Shown: in pieces, positions 19,031-28,004 of the stretch | Position numbering within the stretch: the stretch's first letter is position 1 | Layout: the number at the start of each line of letters is the position of its first letter | The notes under the pieces: model-generated | The model's input: the letters and a program-made list of their open reading frames with translations, nothing else | The model's database searches: none | What the model was told of the DNA's origin: nothing | Program-made: the position numbers and the translations under genes | NCBI GenBank assembly: GCA_902801325.1 | Contig: CADCHQ010000007.1 | Location: forward strand, 87,724-151,723 | Source of the DNA: an uncultured Bacteroidales bacterium | GTDB lineage: Bacteria; Bacteroidota; Bacteroidia; Bacteroidales; Bacteroidaceae | Length of the DNA: 64,000 nt | Reading direction: 5' to 3'

Positions 19031-19915
19031 ATGAACCCAGATATCATCTGCATAGGGCATATTACCCACGACCGCATAGTGACACCCGACCGCGATGTAC
19101 ACATGCCTGGCGGCACTTCGTTTTATTTCTCTTATGGTCTGCGACATCTCATGGGCGACCGCAAAGACATCAACTATCGCCTCATCACTTCCCTTGCTGA
19201 GAAGGATATGAAGTCGGTTGAAGACATGCGTCGCGAAGGCATAGAGGTGGAGGTCATCCCTAGTCGTGAAACGGTGTACTTCGAGAACATCTATGGAGCA
19301 AACCAGAACAACCGTCGCCAACGTGTTCGTGCCAAAGCCGACCCCTTCACGCGTGAGAAGTTGGGCGACATCAGTGCCCGATATATTGTGTTAGGCACTC
19401 TGCTTGCCGATGATTTCGACCTCGATGCCTTGCGTTACCTTTCAGAACGTGGAACACTGGTAGTGGATGCTCAGGGCTATCTGCGCGAGGTGAGAGGCGA
19501 GGAAGTTCACGCCATCGACTGGAAAGAGAAGCGCGAGGCACTGCGCTATGTCGATATTCTCAAGGTCAATGAGTACGAGATTGAAGTCCTCACTGGCGTT
19601 ACCGACCAACACCGCGCTTGCGAGTTGCTGGCCGAATGGGGCGTAAAGGAAGTTCTGCTTACGCTCGGCAGTTATGGTTCTGTAGTGTATGCCGACGGAA
19701 AATTCTACGACATTCCTGCCTACGACCCCTTGAACGTTGTGGATGCAACAGGATGTGGCGACACGTATGTGATGGCTTATGTCTATCGTCGCCTGTTGGG
19801 TGACGATCCTGGTCAGGCAGGTCGCTTTGCTTCGGCCGTAGCAAGCATTAAGCTTGAGGCTTCTGGTCCGTTCTGTGCCACGGAAGCCGATGCACTAGCA
19901 AGATTGAAGCCGTAA
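19031..19915 (+). CDS. PfkB-family carbohydrate kinase
   Basis: A 294-residue ribokinase-type cytoplasmic sugar or nucleoside kinase. The N-terminus IICIGHITHDRIV and MPGGTSFYFSYGL form the substrate lid, LKVNEYEIEVLTG (about 178-190) and VLLTLGSYGSVVYADG are the central strands, and VVDATGCGDTYVMAYVY (about 235-251) is the PfkB signature 2 with the catalytic Asp and anion-hole glycines (DATGCGD in place of the usual DTTGAGD). The substrate is not clear. It faces a FucP-like sugar importer across a shared hairpin terminator, which hints at sugar metabolism but does not prove it. No signal peptide. Confidence 0.88.
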   Translation: MNPDIICIGHITHDRIVTPDRDVHMPGGTSFYFSYGLRHLMGDRKDINYRLITSLAEKDMKSVEDMRREGIEVEVIPSRETVYFENIYGANQNNRRQRVRAKADPFTREKLGDISARYIVLGTLLADDFDLDALRYLSERGTLVVDAQGYLREVRGEEVHAIDWKEKREALRYVDILKVNEYEIEVLTGVTDQHRACELLAEWGVKEVLLTLGSYGSVVYADGKFYDIPAYDPLNVVDATGCGDTYVMAYVYRRLLGDDPGQAGRFASAVASIKLEASGPFCATEADALARLKP

Positions 19916-19922
19916 TCGAACG

Positions 19923-19980
19923 CAGGTTCGAAAGCAATAAGGCCTAGGTTCGATACGTCTCGAACCTAGGCCTTTTCGTT
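19923..19980 (+). terminator. Perfect 15-bp hairpin terminator built from the TAGGTTCGA repeat
   Basis: AAGGCCTAGGTTCGA (19939-19953) pairs perfectly with TCGAACCTAGGCCTT (19960-19974) and is followed by TTCGTT. It lies between convergent genes, so it can serve both. AGGTTCGA at 19924 and again at 19946 are 22 bases apart, the same unit and period as in the array at 9601. Confidence 0.85.
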
Positions 19981-20016
19981 GAAGCCCTTAGGTGTTATTT
20001 CATAAGCATTAATGCC

Positions 20017-21261
20017 CTATCCTCTTGCTTGTCTACGAGCATATAGGAAGACGACGAGATATCCCACGAGAGGGATGAGGAAGGGAAGGATGAGCGAACC
20101 CGATGCATCTGCCATCAAAGCCATCAAAAGGAAACCACAACCACCCACGGGAGTCATCATCAACAAGGAAGAGGCACTCTTCGTGAGCGAACCCAATCCG
20201 CGAAGTGACAGGGAGAAGATGGTGGGGAACATGATGGCCTCGAAAAAGTAGTTTGCAACCAGCAAAGCCAAGGAGAAATGGTAGTTGAGCGTCGATAGTT
20301 GACAGTTGATAATCAGGAGAGCGATGCTGATGACACTACCACAGGCACACCAGAGGAGGACACGTTGGGCAGGAATGCGACGCATAATCCAACTGCCTAC
20401 GAAACGCCCACCCATGAAGATGAAGAGCGACAATCCCAGAATGTAGGAAGCATTAGCCGGCGTGAGCCATTCCATACCCGTGGTGAAGTTAATGAAGTAA
20501 CTATTGATACTTATCTCACTAACTTCGTACGCCAACAAGGCACCCAAACCGAAGAGGAATGTGCGGTTGTGGAAAAGCTTACGAAGGTTGGCAAGGCCTG
20601 AAACTTCCTCATTTGAGGATTGGACAATTTCACTATTTAACGATTGGGACGATTGTTCTTCTTCGCGCTGTATCTCAGGGAGTTGAGAACGGGAGAAGAC
20701 AAGGGCAACCAGAAGCACAATAACACCCATGACCACATAAGGGAGGGAGACATCGGCACCACTGCCACTGAAGAGCAATCCGCCCACCACGATGGGAGCA
20801 AGGGCCGAACCCATGCCATTGAACGACTGGGAAAGATTGAGTCGACTGCTTGCCGTCTCCTTGGGACCAAGTTCCGTGGCATAGGGATTTGCAGCCGTTT
20901 CGAGGAATACGAGTCCACATGCAATAACGAACAGGGCCACAAGATAGCCACTGAAAGAGTTTGCCCACGTGCCAGGAACAAAGAGGAATGCACCTATGGC
21001 ATAGAGCAAGAGGCCTGTGACCACACCACGCTTGTACCCTACTTTATTGATAAGCAATCCTGCAGGAATAGCCATCAGGAAATAACCCAGATAGGTGGTA
21101 ACTTGTACCAGCGAAGACTGGGTGATGGAGATGTTTAACTCGGTTTGAAAATGCTTGTTCAGCACATCCAGTATGGCGCGTGCAAAACCCCAAAGGAAGA
21201 ACAATGAGGTGATGAGCACAAACGGCACCACATAACGGCGTTCGGTTAAAGATGATTTCAT
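20017..21261 (-). CDS. FucP-like major facilitator sugar:proton symporter
   Basis: A 414-residue inner-membrane protein with about 12 membrane spans, similar to the fucose/glucose/galactose permeases of the FHS group. Family features are FFLWGFARAILDVLNKHFQ in span 1, LGYFLMAIPAGLLINKVGYKRGV (span 2 and loop), ETAANPYATELGP and RLNLSQSFNGMGSALAPIVGG-like residues at about 125-160. The long cytoplasmic loop between spans 6 and 7 contains SLNSEIVQSSNEE, and a later span contains IINCQLSTLNYHFSL; both are encoded by dispersed repeats that elsewhere lie between genes (20612-20655 and 20281-20315). It is 150 bases downstream of the efflux operon and separated from it by a hairpin, so probably has its own promoter. 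The exact sugar is unknown. Confidence 0.9.
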   Translation of the reverse strand: MKSSLTERRYVVPFVLITSLFFLWGFARAILDVLNKHFQTELNISITQSSLVQVTTYLGYFLMAIPAGLLINKVGYKRGVVTGLLLYAIGAFLFVPGTWANSFSGYLVALFVIACGLVFLETAANPYATELGPKETASSRLNLSQSFNGMGSALAPIVVGGLLFSGSGADVSLPYVVMGVIVLLVALVFSRSQLPEIQREEEQSSQSLNSEIVQSSNEEVSGLANLRKLFHNRTFLFGLGALLAYEVSEISINSYFINFTTGMEWLTPANASYILGLSLFIFMGGRFVGSWIMRRIPAQRVLLWCACGSVISIALLIINCQLSTLNYHFSLALLVANYFFEAIMFPTIFSLSLRGLGSLTKSASSLLMMTPVGGCGFLLMALMADASGSLILPFLIPLVGYLVVFLYARRQARG

Positions 21262-21277
21262 AGATTTTAAAAATCAG

Positions 21278-21316
21278 GCCCCTCTCCCGACCTCCCCCGA
21301 GGGGGAGAGCCTTGCC
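21278..21316 (-). terminator. GC-rich palindrome ending the efflux operon
   Basis: On the minus strand CTCTCCCCCTC and GGGGGAGG...GGGAGAGG form a strong hairpin followed by CCTGATTTTT. It is nearly the same sequence that lies in frame inside thrC at 28966-28997. Confidence 0.65.
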
Positions 21317-21413
21317 TAAAACGCGAAGGACAAGGGCACAATTATATTCAATATTTCAACATTCAATAGTTAATGGAAGAATTCTTCACTCTTTACTCTT
21401 CACTAGCAAAGCG

Positions 21414-22775
21414 CTATTGCGCTCGCGCAGAAGTTTTCCTCCTATACTCCGCCAAGCGAACCTGATAGGTGGCGAGGGCATCAGAGAGTTGACTGCGGGC
21501 TTGGCGATTGAGCGTCTCGGCATCAAGAAGGTCGGAAAGCAAGAGAGTGCCAGCTTTGTACTGGTCAGTGGACATACGCAGGTTCTCTTCTGCTGATTCC
21601 ACGCTGGCGCGGGCGATGTCAATCTGACGATATGCCTCGGAAAGATTGCTCCACGACGACTCCACGTCTACGACCAACTGCTCACGCACGTCCTGAGCCT
21701 GATTGCGGCTTTGCTCCAACTTCATCTGTGTGCGACGGATGGCATGCTTGCCTCCCCACCACTCCATGATGGGCACTGAGATGGTTCCGAAGACGAGGCC
21801 ATTGGTTTGGTTCGTATCCATATATTTGCGGACGTTATCCGAGAAACCACCAAAGCCCATGTTGTAGCCCATAGCGCCAACGGCCACGGTGGGCAGATAC
21901 TTGCCACGTTCGAGACGCATTTGCCACTGATTGGCCTCGACCTGCTTCTCGAGCAGAGCTGTCTCCTCACGATTGGCAACAGCTTCGGAGGCTTCCACAC
22001 GCACGTCGGCAGGGTTAACGGCTATGGGCATCGTACTTGTTTCGATGTCTATCGTCTCGCCCGACTTACCGATTTGTTGAGCCAGCAGCAAGAGGAGCAC
22101 ATGTTCGGCATTCTCCAGTTTCAGGCGATTGGAGGCCAACTCCTGTTGACGCAATTCCACGCGAAGCAAGTCGTTGCGTGTGGTCACGCCGGCATTGACG
22201 TAATTGGTCACGAGGTCACAAACGGCATCCAACTGTTTCTCAGCCGCCTCAATGGTCCCAAGGTTGTAACGTACAGAGGCAATCTGCCAATAGCACTCCG
22301 TCACCTTCTGCAGGACATCCTTCTCTTGCATGCGCAGTTGCAGTTCGGCGGCTTCCTCTCCTATCTTAGCCAACTTATTGCCAGCACGTATCTGTCCTCC
22401 GGCAAAGATGGGTTGTGTCAGTGAGATGTTAGCGGAATAGCCACGATTGAACTCGCTATATGAGAAGGGTGCACCAATGTATGCTGCAAACTCAGGGTTA
22501 ATGGCGGCTATCTCCATGGGCACTGTCCCCTCGCCCTTCACCATCTCGTCAAAGGCACGGAAAGCCAACAGATTCGCCTTAATGTCAGGAAAATACTTGG
22601 TGAAGGCCTCTTTGCGTTGTTCCTTTGCCATCTCTATCTCGAGTGCGGCATTTCGCAATGTGAGGTTGTGCTGTCTTGCCAACTCCAGGCACTGAGGCAA
22701 AGTCAACGTTTCGGCAGAGGCATTGAGCCAAGGAGATAATAAGGCAATGAGAAATATCGATATTATGGATTTCAT
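21414..22775 (-). CDS. TolC-family outer-membrane efflux channel
   Basis: A 453-residue outer-membrane exit duct of a tripartite pump. A signal peptide (1-21, SAEA) precedes LTLPQCLELARQHNLTLRNAALEI, the usual OEP repeat start, and long helices with the second repeat near residue 240-400 (VDVESSWSNLSEAYRQIDIARASVESAEENLRMSTDQYKAG pattern). It is the last gene of the operon; its ATG overlaps the pump stop by four bases. The C-terminus ends shortly before a GAAGAGTGAAGAATTC-type repeat and a hairpin. Confidence 0.95.
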   Translation of the reverse strand: MKSIISIFLIALLSPWLNASAETLTLPQCLELARQHNLTLRNAALEIEMAKEQRKEAFTKYFPDIKANLLAFRAFDEMVKGEGTVPMEIAAINPEFAAYIGAPFSYSEFNRGYSANISLTQPIFAGGQIRAGNKLAKIGEEAAELQLRMQEKDVLQKVTECYWQIASVRYNLGTIEAAEKQLDAVCDLVTNYVNAGVTTRNDLLRVELRQQELASNRLKLENAEHVLLLLLAQQIGKSGETIDIETSTMPIAVNPADVRVEASEAVANREETALLEKQVEANQWQMRLERGKYLPTVAVGAMGYNMGFGGFSDNVRKYMDTNQTNGLVFGTISVPIMEWWGGKHAIRRTQMKLEQSRNQAQDVREQLVVDVESSWSNLSEAYRQIDIARASVESAEENLRMSTDQYKAGTLLLSDLLDAETLNRQARSQLSDALATYQVRLAEYRRKTSARAQ

Positions 22776-25700
22776 GACTTTGGAGTATTTGTCGGAGTAC
22801 TTCGATTACTCGGAATTCTCAATTTGTTTGGGGTCTTATTATTCAACTTCCAATAAACCACAGGCAGGACGGTAACAACGAGGATGAGCGTACCGATACC
22901 ACCGGCAAAGATGGTGATACCAACAGGCATCCAGAACGACGAACCCGCGATAATCATGGGGATGACGCCTACTGCTGTTGTTGCCGTTGTAAGGAAGATG
23001 GGCACCATGCGTCGGCGACCTGCGTCGAAGGCAGCATCCTTTGCCGTCCATCCCTCCTGCATGCGTTGGTCGGCATGTTCGAAGATAAGGATTTCGTTAC
23101 GCATAATAATACCCATGAGGGTGATGAATCCGAACAGACTGGTCAAGCCCAGCGTGCGATTGGCAATCCACAGACCGAGCATAGCACCAGGCAGACTCAG
23201 GGAGATGGCAACCATGCAGAGAATGGTGATGCCGAAGTGCTTAAAGTTGAACAGGATAAAGAAGAAGATGATGACCAGTGCGATACCTATGCCTGCTGCA
23301 ATTTGAGGAAGCATCTCGTTGTTTAGTTCCACTTCTCCACCGACCTCACTGCGCACACCATGAGGCAGTTTCATGTCCTTCATGATGTTTTGTATCTGCG
23401 TCTGAATAGGTGCAGCCAGCACATTGCGCTTACCCTCGGCCGTGACGCTGACGCATCGTTCGCCGTTGCGATGCACAATCTTTGCCTGCGTCCATGTGGG
23501 ACTCACCTGAGCCACCTGTCTGAGCGACAGGCTCTGTCCTGTGGGTGTAGTGAGATAGGTATTACCCAAATCACCCAGTTGCATGTGTTGTGTAGATTCG
23601 TCCTTCACAACAATAGGCACTTCATAGTCGCCTTCCCAAATGCTTCCCACCTGCATCTCACCCGTCTGCAACATCAGTTGCAACTGAGCGGTAGTGCGGT
23701 TGATGCCTAACTGAGCCGAAGCCACGGGGTCGAGGTTGACCTCCATGATAGGATGAGGCTGATCATAGTCGGTACGCACCCACTCTATGCCAGGAATGCG
23801 ACGCATCTCGGCCATGAGAATTTCTGCCGCACGATTCAGGCTGTCAAGGTTCTCGCCATAGAATCGGTATTCGTGAGTTGGCACATACAAGAAGTCCATC
23901 TGCTTGAAGCGCACGTAAGCATTGGGCCAGTGGTTACTCCATTCAGGAGCATAGTCGTTGAGCATGCCAAAGGTAGTCTCTATGTCGGGCGTGTTCACGA
24001 TAAGTTGGGCAAAGTTGCGACCACCTATCTGAGGGGCATAAGACACTTGGAAACGCGGACTGCTGCATCCGATGAACGAGGTGACGCTTGTCACGCGCTT
24101 GTCGCGCATCAGCACATTACGCATCGAATCGGCAATCTCTCGTGTGTGTTCCAGACCTTCACCTTCAGGAAGGAAGATTTCGACGGCAAACTGGTTGCGG
24201 TCGGCATAGGGGAACTGGCGCATCTTCAAACGTGGGAAAATGAGACTGGACAAGACGACCAGCACCACAGCCCCAATCATGGTGATAGTAGGATGCTTGA
24301 ACGTCCACTTCAGGCATTTCTCATAGAACACCTGCACGCGGTCAGTCAGTTTCATCTTGCCCTCCTTGGGCTTGTCCACCTTCTTTATCAGGGCTGCGTC
24401 CAGTACGGGGATGACCATCACAGCCACCAACAACGACACCATCAAGTTGATGGTCATGGTTGTGGGGAATAGTTGTATCACGTCGTGGGCTTCACCACGC
24501 ATAGTCATGATTAGGGGATAGAATATGGCACAGATACAGACGGTGGCTAGCATCATGGGTGCAAAATACTGCTGAACAGCACGCACAGCCGACTCCCTTC
24601 GTCCCATGCCCTTGCCCAAGTATTCGAGATAGCCGTCGATTACCACGATGCTATTGTCCACAATCATTCCAAGTACCACAATGAGACAAGCCAGTGTGAT
24701 GGTGTTCAAAGGGATACCCAGAGCATACATGATGCCCGTGGAGGTGAATGTACTCAGGGGGATGGTGATGGCGGCCACGATGGCACTGCGCACAGGGAAC
24801 AGAATCATCATCACTAGAACGATGATGAGCATGGAGACGAAGAGGTCACGCAGGAAGTCATGAACCGAGTCGCCCACCACCTTCGGCTGGTCGGTGATGC
24901 GACGAATCTCCACGTCGTCGGGCAGATAGTCTTGCTTAAACTGGTTGATGACCTCGTCCACCTCCTCGCCATAGGCCACGATATTGTTGCCGTTGGCCAT
25001 CTCCAGCGAGAGCAACACGCAACGGTTGCCGTTGTTCTCCACATAGCTTACCGACGTGTCGTATTCACGCTTCACAGTGGCGATATCTCGCACGCGAACT
25101 ATCTTATTATTGCTCGAGAAGATGATTTGGTTCATCAACTCCTCCTCGCTGCTCTGCGTGGGACTCACGTGCAGTTGTATGTTCTGTTCCTGACCCGTCA
25201 CACTTCCCGCCGTTGTGGTCAGTCCCTGTCCGCTAATAGCTTGCATCAGTGCAGCCTGACCAATGCCGTAGGCGGCCAGTCGTTCGCGGTCGACGTACAG
25301 GGTCAGTTGTTCCTTCACCTCGCCGTATTGGCGCACGTTCGACACCGACTTCACGCGTCGCAGGCAATCGGCAAGTTCGTCGCTGTACTGTTGCAACTCG
25401 CGGTAGCTGCGTTGCTGACTCTCCACGGTCAGGAGCAGGGCGCAAGCGTCGCCAAAGTCGTCGTTCACGATCAAGGCCACTACCCCACTGGGGAGTTGGC
25501 TCTTGAAGGTGTTCAGTCCGTGCTTCAACTTGCTCCACACCTCGTCCTTGTTATTCACGTAGTCTTGCAGTTGTACCATCACCAGGCACATGCCGTTCTG
25601 GCTCGTGGTGGTGGTCTTCTTGCGCATCACCTCCTTGTAGGTAAACAGGTAGCGCTCCAAGGGTTTAGCCACCTGGGCCTCCACCTCCTCGCTCGTGGCG

Positions 25701-25870
25701 CCAGGCATCACGGCTACTACCAGTCCTTGGCGGACTGTGTAGGCAGGGAACTCGTCCTTCGGCATCTTATACATGCCATACAGACCGAACGCCAGCAACA
25801 GCGTAGTGATGACGATGGTTATGCGGTAGTTATTCACAGGCCATGCGGCCCAACTTTTGTTCCAATTCAT
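22772..25870 (-). CDS. RND-family efflux pump (inner membrane permease)
   Basis: This protein uses the proton gradient to drive export. From the Met at 25870 (MNWNKSWAAW) it has about 1032 residues; a TTG at 25885 in frame is less likely. It has 12 membrane spans in two halves with large periplasmic loops: span 1 ITIVITTLLLAFGLYGMYKMP, AVMPGATSEEVEAQV (about 57-71), the span 4 proton-relay region IVVLGMIVDNSIVVIDGYLEYLGKG (about 400-425), and a second-half counterpart GFITLMGIIMRNEILIFEHADQR (about 935-957). It lies in the order adaptor, pump, TolC. Substrates cannot be read; drug, bile or lipid export are possible. Confidence 0.95.
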   Translation of the reverse strand: MNWNKSWAAWPVNNYRITIVITTLLLAFGLYGMYKMPKDEFPAYTVRQGLVVAVMPGATSEEVEAQVAKPLERYLFTYKEVMRKKTTTTSQNGMCLVMVQLQDYVNNKDEVWSKLKHGLNTFKSQLPSGVVALIVNDDFGDACALLLTVESQQRSYRELQQYSDELADCLRRVKSVSNVRQYGEVKEQLTLYVDRERLAAYGIGQAALMQAISGQGLTTTAGSVTGQEQNIQLHVSPTQSSEEELMNQIIFSSNNKIVRVRDIATVKREYDTSVSYVENNGNRCVLLSLEMANGNNIVAYGEEVDEVINQFKQDYLPDDVEIRRITDQPKVVGDSVHDFLRDLFVSMLIIVLVMMILFPVRSAIVAAITIPLSTFTSTGIMYALGIPLNTITLACLIVVLGMIVDNSIVVIDGYLEYLGKGMGRRESAVRAVQQYFAPMMLATVCICAIFYPLIMTMRGEAHDVIQLFPTTMTINLMVSLLVAVMVIPVLDAALIKKVDKPKEGKMKLTDRVQVFYEKCLKWTFKHPTITMIGAVVLVVLSSLIFPRLKMRQFPYADRNQFAVEIFLPEGEGLEHTREIADSMRNVLMRDKRVTSVTSFIGCSSPRFQVSYAPQIGGRNFAQLIVNTPDIETTFGMLNDYAPEWSNHWPNAYVRFKQMDFLYVPTHEYRFYGENLDSLNRAAEILMAEMRRIPGIEWVRTDYDQPHPIMEVNLDPVASAQLGINRTTAQLQLMLQTGEMQVGSIWEGDYEVPIVVKDESTQHMQLGDLGNTYLTTPTGQSLSLRQVAQVSPTWTQAKIVHRNGERCVSVTAEGKRNVLAAPIQTQIQNIMKDMKLPHGVRSEVGGEVELNNEMLPQIAAGIGIALVIIFFFILFNFKHFGITILCMVAISLSLPGAMLGLWIANRTLGLTSLFGFITLMGIIMRNEILIFEHADQRMQEGWTAKDAAFDAGRRRMVPIFLTTATTAVGVIPMIIAGSSFWMPVGITIFAGGIGTLILVVTVLPVVYWKLNNKTPNKLRIPSNRSTPTNTPKS

Positions 25871-25969
25871 TATTTCAATGTACAATTTACTATTTACAAT
25901 TTACAATTTATGTACCACTCAACCGAGCGGTTAATTGTTAATTGTGAACTGTGAATTATCAATTGTCAA
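25871..25969 (-). repeat. AATTGTNAATT-type repeats between adaptor and pump genes
   Basis: The gap inside the efflux operon is filled by repeated AATTTACAATTTA and AATTGTTAATTGTGAA/AATTGTCAATTATC units with a central ACTCAACCGAGCGGTTAA (partial inverted repeat). The repeats may form a weak hairpin that lowers pump expression relative to the adaptor (inference). Similar units occur at 20281 and 42845. Confidence 0.7.
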
Positions 25970-26992
25970 TTATCCATTGCCAAACGCAATTGGAGTTCCC
26001 TCCCCCACTTTCTGATAACCTTCCACTATCACTTCGTCGCCCTCTGACAAACCCGACTCTATGACCACACGGTTACCAGTGGTCTCGCCGATGGTTACGT
26101 TAGTACGATGGGCCTTGCCGTTCTTCGCCGTCCACACGAACAGTTGCTTGTCACTCGCCTCCTGCACGGCCTGCACGGGCAATGCAATCTTCTTCTCCTC
26201 GAAGCCCTTCTTACCCATTGTCACGCGAGCCACCATGCCAGGCAACAGGCGATGACCAGGATTCTGTACGTTGATACGGATGTCATAGGTATGCGTCAAG
26301 GCATCGGCCGAAACACCCTTCTCTATTCTTCCGCCCTGGAAGGTTTCGCCCTGCAAAGCATCCACAGTAATCTGCGTGGGAGTTTCGCTCTCAATGGCTG
26401 AAATCTCGCGCTCGGGAATGGCTACACGCACCTTCACACGGTCTATTGACAAGATGGTCAGCACAGGTTCGGAAGGTAACACTGTCTCGCCCACGTTCAT
26501 GATCTTCGAACCAACGACACCACTCACGGGCGCAAATATGCGACAGTCCTCCAAGTTCTTCTTCGCCATATCATAGGCCGACTGAGCTTGCTGCAACTTG
26601 CTCTCCACCTCCACCCACTTAATGTCGGGCAACGACTGGGTCTCGTGCAGCATCTTCATTCTCGCCTGGGCGTCCTGAGCTTGGTCCAACGCCGCCTTCG
26701 TCGTCATGAGCGTGTTGCGAGCCTGCGTCTCATCGATGACGGCCAGCAACTGGCCTCTCCTCACGCTCTGTCCTTCGCTCACGTTCAGCGTCTTCAACAT
26801 AGCCATGCCCGTGAAACTGACGGTAGTGGAAGACTCCTCCTCCACCACGCCCACATAGGGCAACTGGGCATAATTACTGGAGGGCACCGCGCGTTCTACT
26901 TTCACACCGATGGTCTCCTCCACCCCCTTCTCCTGCTTGTTGCCACAAGCCACCAGCAGGCAGGAAGCCAAACACAATATCAACTTTTTCAT
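25970..26992 (-). CDS. RND efflux periplasmic adaptor lipoprotein (membrane fusion protein)
   Basis: A 340-residue adaptor linking pump and TolC. The start at 26992 gives a lipoprotein signal MKKLILCLASCLLVAC with Cys 16 as the lipid site; the frame is open further up to 27166, but the perfect promoter at 27025-27055 lies within that extension. Features are the lipoyl half-motifs (LNVSEGQSVRRGQLLAVID and APVSGVVGSKIMNVGETV), a coiled-coil hairpin (about 100-150), and a beta-barrel domain (VRVAIPEREISAIE). It is the first gene of the operon. Confidence 0.95.
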   Translation of the reverse strand: MKKLILCLASCLLVACGNKQEKGVEETIGVKVERAVPSSNYAQLPYVGVVEEESSTTVSFTGMAMLKTLNVSEGQSVRRGQLLAVIDETQARNTLMTTKAALDQAQDAQARMKMLHETQSLPDIKWVEVESKLQQAQSAYDMAKKNLEDCRIFAPVSGVVGSKIMNVGETVLPSEPVLTILSIDRVKVRVAIPEREISAIESETPTQITVDALQGETFQGGRIEKGVSADALTHTYDIRINVQNPGHRLLPGMVARVTMGKKGFEEKKIALPVQAVQEASDKQLFVWTAKNGKAHRTNVTIGETTGNRVVIESGLSEGDEVIVEGYQKVGEGTPIAFGNG

Positions 26993-27024
26993 TATACGAT
27001 ATTTATTCTTTTCAATTTTGCTTG

Positions 27025-27055
27025 CAAAATTACATAAAAACTCGGATATACCAAA
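27025..27055 (-). promoter_or_regulatory. Consensus promoter of the efflux operon
   Basis: On the minus strand TTTG (27052-27055), 19 bases, then TAATTTTG (27025-27032). Transcription would start near 27018, about 26 bases before the adaptor ATG. Both boxes and spacing match the Bacteroidetes consensus. Confidence 0.75.
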
Positions 27056-27140
27056 ATTCATTAACATATTAGTATACAGAACCATGCGAACAAACACCCC
27101 TAAGTCAATAAAAAACAACGACAACTCGAACAGAATGCAA

Positions 27141-27180
27141 CCACAAAACAGAATCAGGAGACCCAAAGGTTCCTGATTCT
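27141..27180 (-). terminator. Intrinsic terminator behind the STM3941-like gene
   Basis: AGAATCAGGA (27150-27159) and TCCTGATTCT (27171-27180) form a perfect 10-bp stem with an 11-base loop; on the minus strand it is followed by GTTTTGTGG. It lies about 100 bases after the stop at 27277. Confidence 0.7.
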
Positions 27181-27276
27181 ATAAGAAAACTTGGAATTTA
27201 GTGAAATTATCAGATGAGCAGAGCCAAACTTGTTTGAGCGTTGTCATGACAATGAGTAAATCTCGTAAATCGGAAT

Positions 27277-27774
27277 TTACTTTGTCAGCCTCATGTTTAG
27301 CAAATCACACAATTCCTGCGGCTTTATGTTGAGGCCATCTGCTGGCAAGGATTCCTGAACCCCAGCTATACTTTCATTCAACTTCCGAATTGTGCGACCT
27401 GCGCTGCTTGCATCACTCATCTTCTGAAACTCTACTTCTTTCTTATATTTTATCCCTATCTGTTTAGATGACGTCACATTGATCAGATAGAATTCTTCCA
27501 CATCTGCAAAACGAACCTCCCATTTCTTCATTCCGCTATCCATCAAAACAGATTCGTCTGTAATGATATAATAGGCTTTGTGACTGATTCTTTCTCTCAG
27601 TATGAGAAATAACAAGAAAAGTCCACCTCCGCCAAAGAATATGATGCCTGTCCATACAATGAATGAATGTTCTCCATGCAGAAGCATGTTAATTCCCATT
27701 GCAACAAACACAAAACATACAGCCATCAAGGCTATGTTTTTCCAAATTGAATGATATATTCTAATCTCTCTCAT
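27277..27774 (-). CDS. Small STM3941-like membrane protein
   Basis: A 165-residue protein with two adjoining membrane spans near the N-terminus (about 11-32 and 38-58), then a soluble domain beginning ISHKAYYIITDESVLMDSG with WEVRFADVEEFYLINVT, the pattern of the STM3941 family whose role is unknown. The C-terminal stretch INIKPQ-like LNIKPQELCDLLNMRL is also usual there. It is monocistronic between terminator and promoter-like repeat. Family assignment is from memory. Confidence 0.65.
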   Translation of the reverse strand: MREIRIYHSIWKNIALMAVCFVFVAMGINMLLHGEHSFIVWTGIIFFGGGGLFLLFLILRERISHKAYYIITDESVLMDSGMKKWEVRFADVEEFYLINVTSSKQIGIKYKKEVEFQKMSDASSAGRTIRKLNESIAGVQESLPADGLNIKPQELCDLLNMRLTK

Positions 27775-27795
27775 AAATCCCGATTTATCTGACTA

Positions 27796-27861
27796 GAAAG
27801 ATACGATTAAGCGAGTGAAGGCATAAATTAATTTGATGTTTTCCTAGCGCGAGTATCTAAG
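27796..27861 (-). promoter_or_regulatory. Copy 1 of a conserved 65-bp promoter module
   Basis: GAAAGATACGATTAAGCGAG and its flanks align over about 65 bases with 38439-38504 upstream of the GH20 gene. On the minus strand the core reads CTCGCTTAATCGTATCTTT. Here the -7 box is TATCTTTC and the -33 box TTTA, both one base off consensus, so the promoter of the STM3941-like gene is probably weaker. Confidence 0.6.
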
Positions 27862-27916
27862 ACCAAAGGGCAAAATTACAAAAGGATTTTCATTCAGCAA
27901 AATGGTACAAGGTACT

Positions 27917-28004
27917 TCGAACAAGCGTTCGAGCAACCGCGAACAAGGGCACGAGGCGATGCGAACAAGGGCACGCTGCACATGCTTTGCACGCGATGCA
28001 TCAC
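27917..28004. repeat. 22-bp phased CGAACAAG array at the thrC 3' end
   Basis: TCGAACAAGCGTTCG (27917), GCGAACAAGGGCACG (27939) and GCGAACAAGGGCACG (27961) begin exactly 22 bases apart. The following unit (GCACGCGATGCATCAC, to about 28004) is degenerate and reaches the thrC stop codon. No ORF is supported here and no clear terminator for thrC is seen apart from the small CGAAC/GTTCG stem in the array. Confidence 0.75.

Noticed and set aside
26993..27166. N-terminal extension of the efflux adaptor
   Set aside because: It spans the consensus promoter and would bury the lipoprotein signal peptide.
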